DNA of 64,000 nt from Vreelandella songnenensis. GTDB lineage: Bacteria > Pseudomonadota > Gammaproteobacteria > Pseudomonadales > Halomonadaceae. Below are positions 35,427-44,690 of this stretch, piece by piece. The translations under genes and the position numbers were made by a program. Below the pieces are notes generated by a model that was given only the letters and a program-made list of their open reading frames with translations, made no database searches and was not told where the DNA came from. Each line of letters begins with the position of its first letter. Position 1 is the first letter of the stretch. The DNA is taken from the NCBI RefSeq assembly GCF_003002925.1, contig NZ_PVTK01000006.1:124001-188000 (forward strand). Reading direction: 5' to 3'.

Positions 35427-35819
35427 TGTGTATTCCCTTGTTAAGAGATAGGTAGTCTTTTACGAAACGTCTGACAATAAATAGACGTTAAGAAAAGTTT
35501 AGTCTTTATGTGAGGAAATACCTTGTAGCCGATCAAAAAACGCTAATTGGCATGCCCCCTCACGAACCATGTGTCAGTGGTAAACAAAAAAATGCTAATA
35601 AAACATCGCTTAAGAAATATGATGGCATACTATAAATTTCTATAAATATATGTAATTTATAGTTTTTTTGTTTTTATGGCAAAAGTTGGTATGCCCGCTG
35701 CAATATCCTGAGCAAGAACGCAGCATCAGGATGATTGTTGGTTCTTGGCTAAATGTTCCTTACGTGAATTACTGAAATTACTGAAGTAACAGAAAGCAAA
35801 TTATTTAGGAGGCATGACC
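35427..35819. other. AT-rich divergent intergenic region
   Basis: 393 bp between the GH5 gene and the acidic-protein gene, far more AT-rich than its surroundings, with runs such as TATAAATATATGTAATTTATAG. No credible reading frame is seen. It should contain promoters for both divergent genes; only a weak -24/-12-like element (35686-35702) can be pointed to. Confidence 0.6.
35686..35702 (+). promoter_or_regulatory. Possible sigma-54-type promoter of the acidic-protein gene
   Basis: TTGGTAT, GCCCG, then CTGCA: GG (35688) and GC (35700) are ten bases apart, but the -24 block has two mismatches (TGGTAT for TGGCAC) and the -12 block one. It is the best promoter-like element above the gene at 35820; chance occurrence is possible. 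Confidence 0.25.
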
Positions 35820-36113
35820 ATGAAAAAGGAAGCTCTGAAGAAACTAGGTATCCTGGGCGTTTCGTTTGGCCTGATGGCTAGCCCGCTGGCCTTTGCGCAA
35901 GTAGAGGGTGGTGCTGAGCAAGAACCCATGCCGCAGGAAGAGCCGATGCAGGATGAGCAAGGCAACTTCAACTCTTACGATACCACGCAGGACCAAGACC
36001 AAGGTGTCACTACCGAGTATGAAGAGGAAGAGCAAGAATTCACTTACGAAGAAGAGGAAGAGGAGCAGGAATACGAGCCCGCAGAGACCGATAGCGACGA
36101 TTCCCAGTGGTAA
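35820..36113 (+). CDS. Small secreted, extremely acidic protein without basic residues
   Basis: 97 residues from the second ATG at 35820: AGGAGG at 35807-35812 is 7 nt from it but only 1 nt from the ATG at 35814. A lysine-bearing signal peptide (MKKEALKKLGILGVSFGLMA, cleavage about AFA-Q) precedes about 71 mature residues that contain no Lys, Arg, His or Cys and are dominated by Glu, Asp and Gln (YEEEEQEFTYEEEEEEQEYE). Likely an unfolded polyanion of the periplasm or exterior. Possible roles are cation (Ca, Mg) binding or osmotic buffering; none is shown. Family not recognised. Confidence 0.75.
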   Translation: MKKEALKKLGILGVSFGLMASPLAFAQVEGGAEQEPMPQEEPMQDEQGNFNSYDTTQDQDQGVTTEYEEEEQEFTYEEEEEEQEYEPAETDSDDSQW

Positions 36114-36144
36114 TACCACTCCCTAAAGGATTGACTCTTTTTTC

Positions 36145-36190
36145 GGCTCACGGATGAGCCACGAGATGCCCCGCCGATTGCGGGGCATCT
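36145..36190 (+). terminator. Tandem hairpins after the acidic-protein gene
   Basis: A 6-bp stem GGCTCA/TGAGCC (36145-36160) is followed by an 11-bp stem, AGATGCCCCGC (36164-36174) with GCGGGGCATCT (36180-36190), then TTGCGTTT. The second is the likely terminator. Confidence 0.75.
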
Positions 36191-36264
36191 TTGCGTTTAA
36201 ACCCCCGCTTAGAGCCACCACGTTTATAGGCTATTGTTAAACGGGATCAATCACCTGATCCGTT

Positions 36265-37392
36265 ATGACAATAAGGATGTCTATCGTGGTGAACTGGAAA
36301 GAAATTCCGCAGCTTCCCAAGGCCGAAGGGCGAATAGACGCCATTGACCTGGCGCGAGGCATCGCGATTGCCCTGATGATCGTAAGCCATGCGGTCAGTG
36401 GCCTGGTGGGCATACGTAATGTGCCCGACTGGGGCATGGTGCCCGTACACTTTTTGACTAAATTCTCCTCGTCGCTGTTCATTCTGGTATTTGGCGTGGC
36501 GCTTGCCGTGGCTTTTCTGGCCCATACGCAAACCGAGCAGTGGCCAAAACGTCGTTTGAAACTGTGGCTTCGCGCGCTGGAGGTCTGGTTCTGGTACAAG
36601 ATGCTTATCGTGGTCGAGATGCTGCCGTTCAGCGCGCCCGGCGATATTGTCGATACGCTGCTTTACGGCCGTTTTGCCATCTGGGTCGAGATTCTCGGCT
36701 TTTATGCCATTGCGCTACTTTGGGTGCCGTTGATTCTGCCGCTGTGGGCACGTGCGCCACTATGGGGGCGAATCGCTACCATCGTGGGTCTTGTGCTGCT
36801 TTCCGCCTGGCTTCAGGGCGTAAGCTTCGGCGGCAATGATATTCTCAAAGCGCTTCTGGTAGATCACCAGGATCATTACGCCTGGGGACAGATTAGCCGG
36901 GCGCCGCTGATTTTTATCGGCCTGCTGATGGGTGAGGCGCTGCTGCGCTGCTACTTTAGCGCCCGCCTCCGCCGTCGCCTGGTGTTAACACTGATGGGCG
37001 CAGGCGCGCTGATGATTGCGGCATTTTATGGGGTCGCACTTGTCGAAGGCGACGTTCATGCTGCCATGATGGCTGTGGCCCTTAACGCCGGCAAGCACCC
37101 GCCAGGGCTTGCGTTCATGCTGTTCAGCGTGGGCGGCGCACTGATACTGCTGGGACTCGCCTTGGCTGACGGCGCGCTGGCGGCGAGGGTGCTCCTGCCG
37201 CTGACCATCGTGGGCAGCGATGCGCTCAAAGCGTTTATTTTTCATATTGTGATGATTTTTCTGGTGCTGCGTTTTCTTCTGGAGGGCGAGGGTATGTACA
37301 CCTATCCACAGGCACTGGGCGTTGGGGGCTTGCTGATACTTGGCGCCGCCGCCTGGATATGGCTGACCCGCTGGATGACGAAGCACCGTTAG
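36265..37392 (+). CDS. Multi-pass membrane protein, acyltransferase/DUF1624-like
   Basis: 375 residues from the ATG at 36265, which lacks a ribosome site; TAAGGA at 36272-36277 instead favours the in-frame GTG at 36286 (protein then begins VNWKEIPQL). About ten membrane helices. The opening RIDAIDLARGIAIALMIVSH with a membrane-buried His is characteristic of the acyltransferase-3/OpgC/heparan-N-acetyltransferase-like group, which moves acyl groups onto sugars across the membrane. Its AGGAGG-containing 3' end abuts the serine hydrolase gene, so the two are probably coupled. Substrate unknown. Confidence 0.72.
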   Translation: MTIRMSIVVNWKEIPQLPKAEGRIDAIDLARGIAIALMIVSHAVSGLVGIRNVPDWGMVPVHFLTKFSSSLFILVFGVALAVAFLAHTQTEQWPKRRLKLWLRALEVWFWYKMLIVVEMLPFSAPGDIVDTLLYGRFAIWVEILGFYAIALLWVPLILPLWARAPLWGRIATIVGLVLLSAWLQGVSFGGNDILKALLVDHQDHYAWGQISRAPLIFIGLLMGEALLRCYFSARLRRRLVLTLMGAGALMIAAFYGVALVEGDVHAAMMAVALNAGKHPPGLAFMLFSVGGALILLGLALADGALAARVLLPLTIVGSDALKAFIFHIVMIFLVLRFLLEGEGMYTYPQALGVGGLLILGAAAWIWLTRWMTKHR

Positions 37393-37400
37393 GAGGTAGT

Positions 37401-38489
37401 TTGCGATTACTAACATGCTGGTGTGTCGGCGTGGCACTGATACTGGCCATGCCGTTCTCAGCCGTAGCACAGGAAGTGGAGCCCTCGGGCCACTGGCAGC
37501 AGGGGTTGAACGACCGCATGGCGGCTATTGAGGAGGGGTTTGGAGGCGAACTTGGTGTATATGTACAAGACCTGGCCACTGGAGATGCCTACTCCTGGCG
37601 GGCTGACCAGCCCTGGTACCTCGCCTCGCTGGTCAAGATACCGATCGCTGCGCAGGTGCTGGCCGAGCGCCAGGCGGGCACGCTGACCCTTGATCAGCGC
37701 CTGACACTTGCGCAAAGCGACTTCGTGGATGGCGCGGGCCCGGTGATCTGGCATGAGCCCGGCACGCGGATCTCCATTCGTTACCTGCTGGAGCAGATGA
37801 TCACCGTCAGTGATAACACGGCTTCCGATATGCTGATCAATCGGGTGGGGCTGGATGCCGTTAATGCCCGGGCACGCGCGATGGTCGCCGCCGGCGGCGG
37901 CAAGTCCGAAGAGATAGGCCCCATTACCCGGCTGGTGGGCGTGCGCCAGGGAGTTTACGGACAGCTGCATCCGGATGCCCGCACGCTGGGCGGCATGGAC
38001 TTTATCGCCTTGCGTCGCAACCCCATAAGCCAACGTCCGGCCGCGCTTGCACAGTTACTGGGTGTCAGCCCCGCTGCGCTACATCAGCCTGACTACGACC
38101 ACGCCTATGATGCGTATGAGGCAAGCGGAGAAAATGTCGGTACGTTACGTGCCTACGGTGGCATGCTGGCAAGTCTTGAACAAGGCGGCCAGGATGACCT
38201 GAATGCCACTCAGCGCGAGACGCTATTGGAGATCATGCGGCGAACCCGCTCCGGCGAGCAACGCTTGAAAGCGGGCCTGGGTGAGGGCGTAAGCTTTGCC
38301 CATAAAACCGGCACCCAGCATCGGCGAAGCTGCGATGCGGGCATAGCCTCGCGGGAAGAAGTCGGTGCTGACGGGCCTTGGGTGGTCGTTGCCTGTAGCC
38401 GTGGTCCCATCGAGATCAGCGAACACGAACACGCCCTGGCCCGCGTCGGCGCGGCGCTGCGTGAAAGCGGCGCTATCGGCACGCCGTGA
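37401..38489 (+). CDS. Periplasmic serine hydrolase, class A beta-lactamase-like
   Basis: 362 residues from the TTG at 37401, chosen because AGGAGG lies 4 nt upstream and a signal peptide (LRLLTCWCVGVALILAMPFS, cleavage about AVA-QE) follows at once. Active-site elements in order: SLVK (Ser near 76), SDN (SDNTASDML near 127), and HKTGT near 297. This is a penicillin-recognising fold; many chromosomal members are not true beta-lactamases, so resistance should not be assumed. Co-directional with the acyltransferase-like gene 8 nt upstream, suggesting an envelope-modification pair. Confidence 0.82.
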   Translation: MRLLTCWCVGVALILAMPFSAVAQEVEPSGHWQQGLNDRMAAIEEGFGGELGVYVQDLATGDAYSWRADQPWYLASLVKIPIAAQVLAERQAGTLTLDQRLTLAQSDFVDGAGPVIWHEPGTRISIRYLLEQMITVSDNTASDMLINRVGLDAVNARARAMVAAGGGKSEEIGPITRLVGVRQGVYGQLHPDARTLGGMDFIALRRNPISQRPAALAQLLGVSPAALHQPDYDHAYDAYEASGENVGTLRAYGGMLASLEQGGQDDLNATQRETLLEIMRRTRSGEQRLKAGLGEGVSFAHKTGTQHRRSCDAGIASREEVGADGPWVVVACSRGPIEISEHEHALARVGAALRESGAIGTP

Positions 38490-38563
38490 AGGGCGGCTAA
38501 TACCGTCAGGAGCGTGATAAACTAGCGCTTGGCTATCTACATTCAATGCAAAAGGAGTTCGTT

Positions 38564-38842
38564 ATGGCCCGTGCCAGCGCCCGTCATATCTTGGTGAACA
38601 GTGAAGAGCAGTGTTTAGCGCTCAAGCAGGAAATCGAAAATGGTCGCGACTTCGCGGAAGTAGCCAAGCAGCACTCAAGCTGCCCTTCCGGCCGTCAGGG
38701 CGGTGACCTTGGCAGCTTTGGCCCCGGCCAGATGGTGCCCGAGTTCGATAAAGTGGTGTTCAGCGGTGAGTTGAACCAGGTTCACGGCCCGGTAAAAACC
38801 CAGTTTGGCTACCACCTGCTCGAAATTACTGACCGCACTTAA
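38564..38842 (+). CDS. ppiC: Peptidyl-prolyl cis-trans isomerase, parvulin PpiC
   Basis: 92 residues from the ATG at 38564 (AAAGGAG 7 nt upstream). Single rotamase domain without signal peptide: [19 protein letters not shown], a [20 protein letters not shown] loop, [15 protein letters not shown], and [10 protein letters not shown] at the end, all standard for E. coli PpiC (93 residues). Cytoplasmic folding catalyst. Single gene with its own terminator. Confidence 0.93.
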   Translation: MARASARHILVNSEEQCLALKQEIENGRDFAEVAKQHSSCPSGRQGGDLGSFGPGQMVPEFDKVVFSGELNQVHGPVKTQFGYHLLEITDRT

Positions 38843-38857
38843 GCGGGCAGTTTCCAG

Positions 38858-38899
38858 ATAGCCGTGCAGGCGCGATTCCGCGCTGCCCGGCTATTTTTT
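38858..38899 (+). terminator. Intrinsic terminator of ppiC
   Basis: Stem ATAGCCG...GGCGCG with CGCGCTGCCCGGCTAT (one bulge), loop ATTC, followed by TTTTTT. Confidence 0.8.
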
Positions 38900-38958
38900 G
38901 GCCTGCCTTAGAAACTACCTCAAACGTTCACCGTATGCCGGAGCGTGAGGAGTACGCC

Positions 38959-39894
38959 TTGAACGACCCCATTATTGCGATTAACGGCCTGAACAAGACC
39001 TACCAGGGCGGTTTTCAGGCGCTCACGCGAGTGGACCTGACCATTCAGCGTGGCGAGATTTTTGCCCTGCTTGGCCCCAACGGTGCGGGCAAGACCACCC
39101 TGATCAGCGTGGTGTGCGGGCTGGTGAACCCGACCCAGGGCGAAGTGGTGATCGACGGCTTTGATAGCGTGCGCGACTACCGTCAGGCGCGCGAGCGCAT
39201 CGGCCTGGTGCCTCAGGAGTTGACCAACGAAGCCTTTGAAACGGTATGGAACACGGTCAGCTTCAGCCGCGGCCTGTTCGGCAAGGCGCCTGACCCTGCG
39301 CATATCGAGAAGGTGTTGAAGTCGCTGGCGCTGTGGGACAAGCGTGATAACCGCCTGATGACGCTTTCCGGCGGCATGAAGCGCCGCGTGCTGATTGCCA
39401 AGGCGCTCTCCCACGAACCGCGCATCCTGTTTCTGGATGAGCCCACCGCCGGGGTGGATGTAGAGCTTCGCCGGGATATGTGGGAAGTGGTGCGCGGACT
39501 GCGCGAAAGCGGCGTGACGATCATTCTCACCACCCACTACATTGAAGAGGCCGAAGAGATGGCCGACCGCATCGGGGTGATCAATCGCGGTGAGATCGTG
39601 CTGGTAGAAGAAAAAGCGGCGTTGATGCAGAAGCTGGGCAGCAAGCAGCTGACCCTGCAGCTGCAAACGCCACTCGACGAGCTGCCCGGCGCGCTTCAGG
39701 TAGAAGCGTTGAGCCTGGCCGCCGATGGCCATGAGCTGGTGTACACCTACGATGGCCGCCAGGCCGAAGAGGGCCACGGCATTCCGGCGCTGCTGGCCAC
39801 GCTCGAGCGTGAAGGCATCACCTTCCAGGACCTGCATACGCGGCAGAGCTCGCTTGAAGATATCTTTGTCGATCTGGTCAAGGAGCGCGCATGA
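38959..39894 (+). CDS. ABC-2 type exporter ATPase (YadG-like)
   Basis: 311 residues from the TTG at 38959, which has GAGGAG 6 nt upstream; the in-frame ATG at 38935 lacks a ribosome site. Walker [10 protein letters not shown] near residue 40, Q-loop [15 protein letters not shown], signature LSGGMKRR near 140, Walker [14 protein letters not shown]-loop [14 protein letters not shown], and a C-terminal accessory domain. The pair with the overlapping permease matches E. coli YadGH, an exporter of unknown substrate. Confidence 0.88.
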   Translation: MNDPIIAINGLNKTYQGGFQALTRVDLTIQRGEIFALLGPNGAGKTTLISVVCGLVNPTQGEVVIDGFDSVRDYRQARERIGLVPQELTNEAFETVWNTVSFSRGLFGKAPDPAHIEKVLKSLALWDKRDNRLMTLSGGMKRRVLIAKALSHEPRILFLDEPTAGVDVELRRDMWEVVRGLRESGVTIILTTHYIEEAEEMADRIGVINRGEIVLVEEKAALMQKLGSKQLTLQLQTPLDELPGALQVEALSLAADGHELVYTYDGRQAEEGHGIPALLATLEREGITFQDLHTRQSSLEDIFVDLVKERA

Positions 39895-40652
39895 ACCTCT
39901 ATCCTGTTCGCGCCATCTACATGGCGGAAATGGCGCGTACCCGGCGCACCATGCTACAGAGCATCGTCTCGCCGGTGATCTCCACCTCGCTCTATTTCGT
40001 GGTATTTGGCGCGGCGATTGGCTCACGGATCAGCGAGATTGGTGGGGTAAGCTATGGTGCCTTTATCGTGCCGGGCCTGATCATGCTGATGCTACTGACC
40101 CAGAGCGTCTCCAACGCGTCGTTCGGCATCTTCTTTCCCAAGTTTTCGGGCAGCATCTACGAAATACTGTCGGCCCCCATCTCGTACCTTGAGGTAGTGA
40201 TTGGTTACGTGGGGGCGGCGGCGTCGAAGTCGATTCTGCTGGGGCTGATTATTCTGGCCACCTCGAGTTTCTTCGTACCGCTGGAGATTGCGCACCCATT
40301 CTGGATGCTGACGTTTCTGGTGCTGACGGCGGTTACCTTCAGCCTGCTGGGCTTTATCATCGGTATCTGGGCGGACGGCTTCGACAAGCTCCAGCTGGTG
40401 CCGCTGTTGGTCATCACGCCGCTTACCTTTCTGGGCGGCAGTTTCTACTCCATCGATATGCTGCCGCCTTTCTGGCAGAACGTGACGCTTGCCAATCCGG
40501 TGGTCTATCTGGTCAGCGGTTTCCGGTGGAGCTTCTACGGCATCAGCGATGTCAGCATCGTGGCGAGTGTGGCCATGATTTCGCTGTTTCTGATCGCAAG
40601 CCTTGCCACCATTGCCTGGATTTTCCGCACCGGCTACCGCCTGAAGCCGTAA
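39891..40652 (+). CDS. ABC-2 type permease (YadH-like)
   Basis: 253 residues, overlapping the ATPase stop (ATGA). Six membrane helices and the ABC-2 signature region ([20 protein letters not shown] near residue 165, then [18 protein letters not shown]). It forms the membrane part of the two-gene exporter; cargo unknown. Confidence 0.88.
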   Translation: MNLYPVRAIYMAEMARTRRTMLQSIVSPVISTSLYFVVFGAAIGSRISEIGGVSYGAFIVPGLIMLMLLTQSVSNASFGIFFPKFSGSIYEILSAPISYLEVVIGYVGAAASKSILLGLIILATSSFFVPLEIAHPFWMLTFLVLTAVTFSLLGFIIGIWADGFDKLQLVPLLVITPLTFLGGSFYSIDMLPPFWQNVTLANPVVYLVSGFRWSFYGISDVSIVASVAMISLFLIASLATIAWIFRTGYRLKP

Positions 40653-40692
40653 TCCGCGTGCTTGTTTAAACCTTTGGAGCTGATACCCGCTT

Positions 40693-41700
40693 ATGCCGCT
40701 ACTGCACAGCATTGTTCATCGCCTGGACCCGACGCTTGATGGCGAACGCCTTACGCTGACCGCCGCGCCAGCGCCTGCGCAAAGCGATGACCCGGTCATG
40801 GCGAGCCTGGTGAATACGCTCAACGATACCTACAACACCAAGGCCAAGGGCTGGGGCAGCTTTGCCGAGCAGGGCGACCAGTCAGGCCCGCTGCTTGCCT
40901 GGCTGCGGGCTTACCTGGCCGGCGAACAGGACTTTACCCAGCTTTCGACCGCTATTGCCGAGCGCCTGGCCCGTGAGTTGCAGGCGCAGCTGTCGGTGAG
41001 CGGCTATCTACTGATGGCGCATATCCGTCAAGGCGATACCGAAACCCTGTTCATGGCCCTGGTGCACCAGCGTGAAGGGATCGGTATTGGTGAGGCTCAC
41101 CAGGCCGTGCCCGCCGCCCAGCTCAACGTAAGCCAACTGACGCTGGCGGCGCGTATCAACCTGACTCAGTGGCAGAGCGACACGCCGGGCACTCAGTACG
41201 TGTCGTTTCTCAAGGACCGCGGCGGCAAGAAGCTGGCCGAAGGCATGACGGCGCTGTTGGGCATGGAAGAGGGCATTGACGCGCCGGCGGAGACCCGTAC
41301 GCTGCTCAAGGCCTTCAGCGACTATGTCGAGAAAGAGGATCTTGACGAAGACGCCAGCCGCGAGAAAACCGATACCCTGGTGGACTACGCCAACGAGCAG
41401 TTGCGCCGCGGCGAGCCCATGACGCTGGAAACCCTTTCGGAGCTGGTGGACGAGCAGCAGCCCAAGGCGTTTTACGAACATATCCGCAACGTGGATTACG
41501 GCCTGGCTGCCGAGATCCCGCCGGACAAACGCACGATCAGCCAGTTTCGCCGCTTTACCGGGCGTGCCGGCGGGGTGTCCATCAGCTTTGACTCGCACCT
41601 GCTGGGTTCCAGTATCGAGTACGACGAAGGCCAGGACCGGTTGATCATCAAGCAGGTGCCCAAGCAGTTGAAAGAGCAGCTTGCCAAGCGCAAGTCGTGA
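40693..41700 (+). CDS. yejK: Nucleoid-associated protein YejK/NdpA
   Basis: 335 residues, the same length as the E. coli protein. Typical start (IVHRLD), NTLNDTYNTKAKGWGSF near residue 46, VDYGLAAEIPPDKRTISQFRRF-region and the FTGRAGGVSISFDSHLLG C-terminal block are family features. Spermidine-nucleoid-associated protein that can inhibit gyrase-related decatenation in other bacteria. Transcribed alone, downstream of the YadGH-like pair. Confidence 0.92.
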   Translation: MPLLHSIVHRLDPTLDGERLTLTAAPAPAQSDDPVMASLVNTLNDTYNTKAKGWGSFAEQGDQSGPLLAWLRAYLAGEQDFTQLSTAIAERLARELQAQLSVSGYLLMAHIRQGDTETLFMALVHQREGIGIGEAHQAVPAAQLNVSQLTLAARINLTQWQSDTPGTQYVSFLKDRGGKKLAEGMTALLGMEEGIDAPAETRTLLKAFSDYVEKEDLDEDASREKTDTLVDYANEQLRRGEPMTLETLSELVDEQQPKAFYEHIRNVDYGLAAEIPPDKRTISQFRRFTGRAGGVSISFDSHLLGSSIEYDEGQDRLIIKQVPKQLKEQLAKRKS

Positions 41701-41800
41701 ATGGTGGGTGGTGGGGCTGCTGGAGTAAAGCGTGGTTGGGCACTTCGCTGGTTGTTTGGCGTCGAACGGTTAGAGTCACGTATCATCAGGAGAGAACCTC

Positions 41801-42265
41801 ATGCTGGATGCGATTACCCACTTCTTTCAACGTGCCCTGGCTGAACCCGAACGGCGCGACAATCATGCGCTGACGCTGGAGCTGGCCACCGCGGCGCTGC
41901 TGTGCGAAGTGATGCGTGCCGACTATCACTCAAGCGATGCCGAGCGGGCAGCGCTGAAGCAGATGCTGACCCGCCGCTACCGGCTAAGCGAGCGTGAGGT
42001 TGAAGAGTTGATGGCGCTTGCCGAAGCGGAAGTGGACGAGGCGGTGGATCATTATCAGTTCGTCAGCCTGGTCAAGGAGCACTACAGCTACGCTCAGCGT
42101 TGCGAGCTGGTGGCACTGATGTGGCAGTTGGCCTGGGCCGATGGCAGCATCGACCCGCTGGAGGAGCACCGCATTCGCCGCCTGGCGGATCTACTTTACG
42201 TCAGCCATGGCGACTTTATTCGTACCAAGCTGCAGGTAAAGGAGCGCCAGGACGCGCATGAGTGA
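41801..42265 (+). CDS. TerB-like (tellurite-resistance/DjlA-type helical) protein
   Basis: 154 residues; AGGAGAG upstream. All-helical TerB fold: LELATAALLCEVMRADYHSS near residue 25 and WQLAWADGSIDPLEEHRIRR near residue 110, each with the acidic DG/D metal-binding turn (DYHSSDAE and DGSIDPLE). Family members bind divalent metal and act as scaffolds, and tellurite resistance is not implied by the domain alone. Its 3' end overlaps the exoD-like gene by eight bases. Confidence 0.85.
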   Translation: MLDAITHFFQRALAEPERRDNHALTLELATAALLCEVMRADYHSSDAERAALKQMLTRRYRLSEREVEELMALAEAEVDEAVDHYQFVSLVKEHYSYAQRCELVALMWQLAWADGSIDPLEEHRIRRLADLLYVSHGDFIRTKLQVKERQDAHE

Positions 42266-42851
42266 ATCCTCCGAAACAACCAACCTCACCGAACTTATCC
42301 AAGCCATGGAGCAGATGGAACACGATGCACCCAAGGTAAGCGTTGAGGATATTGTCAACGCCGTGGGCCGTCGCTCCTTCGGGCCGCTTTTATTGATTGC
42401 CGGGCTGATTACCCTGGCGCCGGTCATCGGTGACATACCCGGGATGCCGACATTAATGGCGGCCCTGGTACTGCTTGTTTCAACTCAGCTATTGGCGGGC
42501 AGGAAAACGTTTTGGCTCCCCAGATGGCTGCTGAATCGTTCGGTCTCTCGCAAGGGGTTTGATAAAGCCATTCGAGCCATGAAAAAACCTGCTCGCTGGG
42601 TTGATGGCCTGCTGGGCACGCGCTTCAAGTGGATGAGTGGCTACGTGGGTATTCGCGCCACGGCGCTTGCCTGCCTGCTGGTGGCGCTAGCCATGCCGCC
42701 CATGGAGTTCGTTCCCTTTACTGCCAATGGGGCGGGGCTTGCGCTCACTCTGTTTGGCCTGGGGTTGGTCGCACGCGACGGACTGGTGCTTTCGCTGGGC
42801 TTTCTGATTACCATTGCCACGTTTGTGGCAATTCTCATGTACCTTCTATAA
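42258..42851 (+). CDS. ExoD-family membrane protein
   Basis: 197 residues. Starts inside the TerB-like gene. Contains the ExoD core: soluble start (VSVEDIVNAVGRRSFGPLLL), GLITLAPVIGDIPGMPTLMA near residue 50, the cytosolic VSRKGFDKAIRAMKKPARW stretch, and three or four membrane helices after residue 125. ExoD was first linked to exopolysaccharide production in rhizobia; biochemical function is unknown. Confidence 0.85.
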   Translation: MSESSETTNLTELIQAMEQMEHDAPKVSVEDIVNAVGRRSFGPLLLIAGLITLAPVIGDIPGMPTLMAALVLLVSTQLLAGRKTFWLPRWLLNRSVSRKGFDKAIRAMKKPARWVDGLLGTRFKWMSGYVGIRATALACLLVALAMPPMEFVPFTANGAGLALTLFGLGLVARDGLVLSLGFLITIATFVAILMYLL

Positions 42852-42900
42852 CGCGCTATAAACACCCCCATCCCCTATTGGCCAGTACAGGAACGCTGCT

Positions 42901-43461
42901 ATGCCTGACCCGTTGAGTCCACCCCCGCCCAAGGCACCCGAGGAGCAGTCAGCCTGGGAACGGCGCATTGAAACTGCTCTCTGGAACTCGCGATTTCTGG
43001 TGATGCTTGCGATAGTGCCTAGCCTGCTGGGCTCCCTGGCGCTGTTTGTGGTGGGCACCCTGGATATTTTTGAGGTGGTAGGCGATGTGATCCGCTACTA
43101 CCTGCTTGGCGGCACTCAGGATATTCATGCAAACCTTGTGCCGGATATCATTATTGCGGTTGATATATACCTGATCGCGATCGTGCTGATGATTTTCGGG
43201 CTGGGGCTCTATCGGCTGTTCGTATCGCGAATCGATCAGGCGGAAACGCGCTACCCCGCCCACCCCTTCAACGTGAGCTCGCTTGACCAGTTAAAAGACA
43301 AGATTGCTCGTGTGGTCATTCTCGCGGTGATCATCGAGTTCTTTCGCGCCGTAGTGGATATTCGTTTTACCACCCCGCTCGAGGCAATCTGCCTGGCGCT
43401 TTCCGTATTGGCGTTAGCCGCTGCCCTCTATTTGATGAGCAAATCGCATAAGGGTGGATAG
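42901..43461 (+). CDS. YqhA/UPF0114-family membrane protein
   Basis: 186 residues with four predicted membrane helices: VMLAIVPSLLGSLALFVVG near residue 33, VDIYLIAIVLMIFGLGLYRL near 85, VVILAVIIEFFRAVVDI near 140, and a last helix near 165. LFVSRIDQAE and SSLDQLKDKIARVVI match YqhA proteins. A proline-rich N-terminal extension is slightly longer than usual. Function unknown. Confidence 0.85.
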   Translation: MPDPLSPPPPKAPEEQSAWERRIETALWNSRFLVMLAIVPSLLGSLALFVVGTLDIFEVVGDVIRYYLLGGTQDIHANLVPDIIIAVDIYLIAIVLMIFGLGLYRLFVSRIDQAETRYPAHPFNVSSLDQLKDKIARVVILAVIIEFFRAVVDIRFTTPLEAICLALSVLALAAALYLMSKSHKGG

Positions 43462-43475
43462 CTTACGTATGGGGA

Positions 43476-44474
43476 TTAGCGGGGTTGTAACAAGCTGACC
43501 ACCAGCTGATTCAACTGCTGTTGAAACTGCCCGCCGGGTGAGGGCGGGGTCGGGTCTGAGGTGATGACCACCGTCATGGCCCGCTCGGGGATCACGTACA
43601 GTGCCTGGCCGCCATAGCCGCGCCCGTAATAGGCAGGCGTTTCGGCTAGCTGAGTAATGAACCAGCCAAACCCGTAGCCATCGCCTGTCCAGGGGGAGGT
43701 GCCACGCGGCGTCCAGGAAGCCTCCACCCAGCCTTCGGGCAGTACGCGCTTGTTCCCAATCATTCCATCATTGCGGTAAAGCTCACCTACTTCGATCAAG
43801 GCGCGCGGCGAAAGCTGCATATCATTACCGCCAAAGTAAATGCCCTGCGGATCACGCAGCCAAGGAGGGATGGTAATATTCAGCGGCTCGCCCAGCAGGC
43901 GCTGCGCAAGCGCATGCGTGGTTTCTCCGCTGGCGTGCGTCAGCGCCGCCGAAAGCAGGTGGCTGGTGCCGGTGGAGTAGAGCATCCGCCCGCCGGGTTC
44001 ATCCACGAACGGGCGGGTCAGCGCATCGTTGACCCAGTTGCCGCTCGCTACCCAGGCGCTGTAATTGCCACCCGAGGTGCGCTCAAGCCCTGCCTGCTGA
44101 GCAAGCAGGTGCGCCACGGTAATATCGTTCACCCGTGGGTCGAGGTTGGCTGGCAGCTGTTCACCGAACAGCGCCACCATGGGCTGCTCGACGGATTCGA
44201 CGATACCTTCTTCAATCGCTGCGCCGGTCACCGCCGCCAGTACTGTCTTGGAAAGTGACTTGATGTTGGCAGGGGAGGCCACACCGGGGCCGCTCTGGTA
44301 GTGCTCATGAATGATCTCGCCCTCATAGGCCACTACCAGCGTATGCAGACGCGAAAGTTTACCGGCGGCCTCATCAAGCGCGGCCAAGGTAGCAGGCTCG
44401 GGCGGCTGCGCATGGGCACCCTGGACTCCCAGCAAGGCCCATACCCAACAGGCTAGCCATATACGTTTTTGCAT
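43476..44474 (-). CDS. Secreted serine hydrolase, class C beta-lactamase-like
   Basis: 332 residues from the ATG at 44474 (GAGGAA upstream); the frame opens earlier at 44504 but a signal peptide (MQKRIWLACWVWALLGVQGA, cleavage about AHA-QP) starts here. Catalytic SxxK is in NIKSLSKTVLAAV near residue 82; the second motif is LYSTGTSHLLSAAL (YST in place of YSN), and a late G-rich GRGYGGQALYVIPE strand substitutes for KTG. It resembles esterases and 6-aminohexanoate-dimer hydrolase-type members more than true AmpC. Convergent with the YqhA-like gene. Confidence 0.83.
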   Translation of the reverse strand: MQKRIWLACWVWALLGVQGAHAQPPEPATLAALDEAAGKLSRLHTLVVAYEGEIIHEHYQSGPGVASPANIKSLSKTVLAAVTGAAIEEGIVESVEQPMVALFGEQLPANLDPRVNDITVAHLLAQQAGLERTSGGNYSAWVASGNWVNDALTRPFVDEPGGRMLYSTGTSHLLSAALTHASGETTHALAQRLLGEPLNITIPPWLRDPQGIYFGGNDMQLSPRALIEVGELYRNDGMIGNKRVLPEGWVEASWTPRGTSPWTGDGYGFGWFITQLAETPAYYGRGYGGQALYVIPERAMTVVITSDPTPPSPGGQFQQQLNQLVVSLLQPR

Positions 44475-44690
44475 AAGCCATTTCCTCGCACACTGTGGTG
44501 ACACGCGTGAAGCTCACGCCGGTGGGCCAGCCCCCAGAATAGGCGTCGAAGACGAAAAGAAAAATGTTCTTGGCAGAAAATATGCCTGGATTATGCAAAG
44601 AGTGGAAAAGCCTGCTAGGCTAAAGGCGTTATCGAGACGTAAGCAACCCTTTGATTTCACCCAAAACGCAAACTAGCAAGGAGCGCCGAC

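Noticed and set aside
37401..38489. Antibiotic-resistance beta-lactamase call
   Set aside because: SxxK, SDN and KTG motifs prove the fold only; chromosomal context with an acyltransferase-like gene favours an envelope role.
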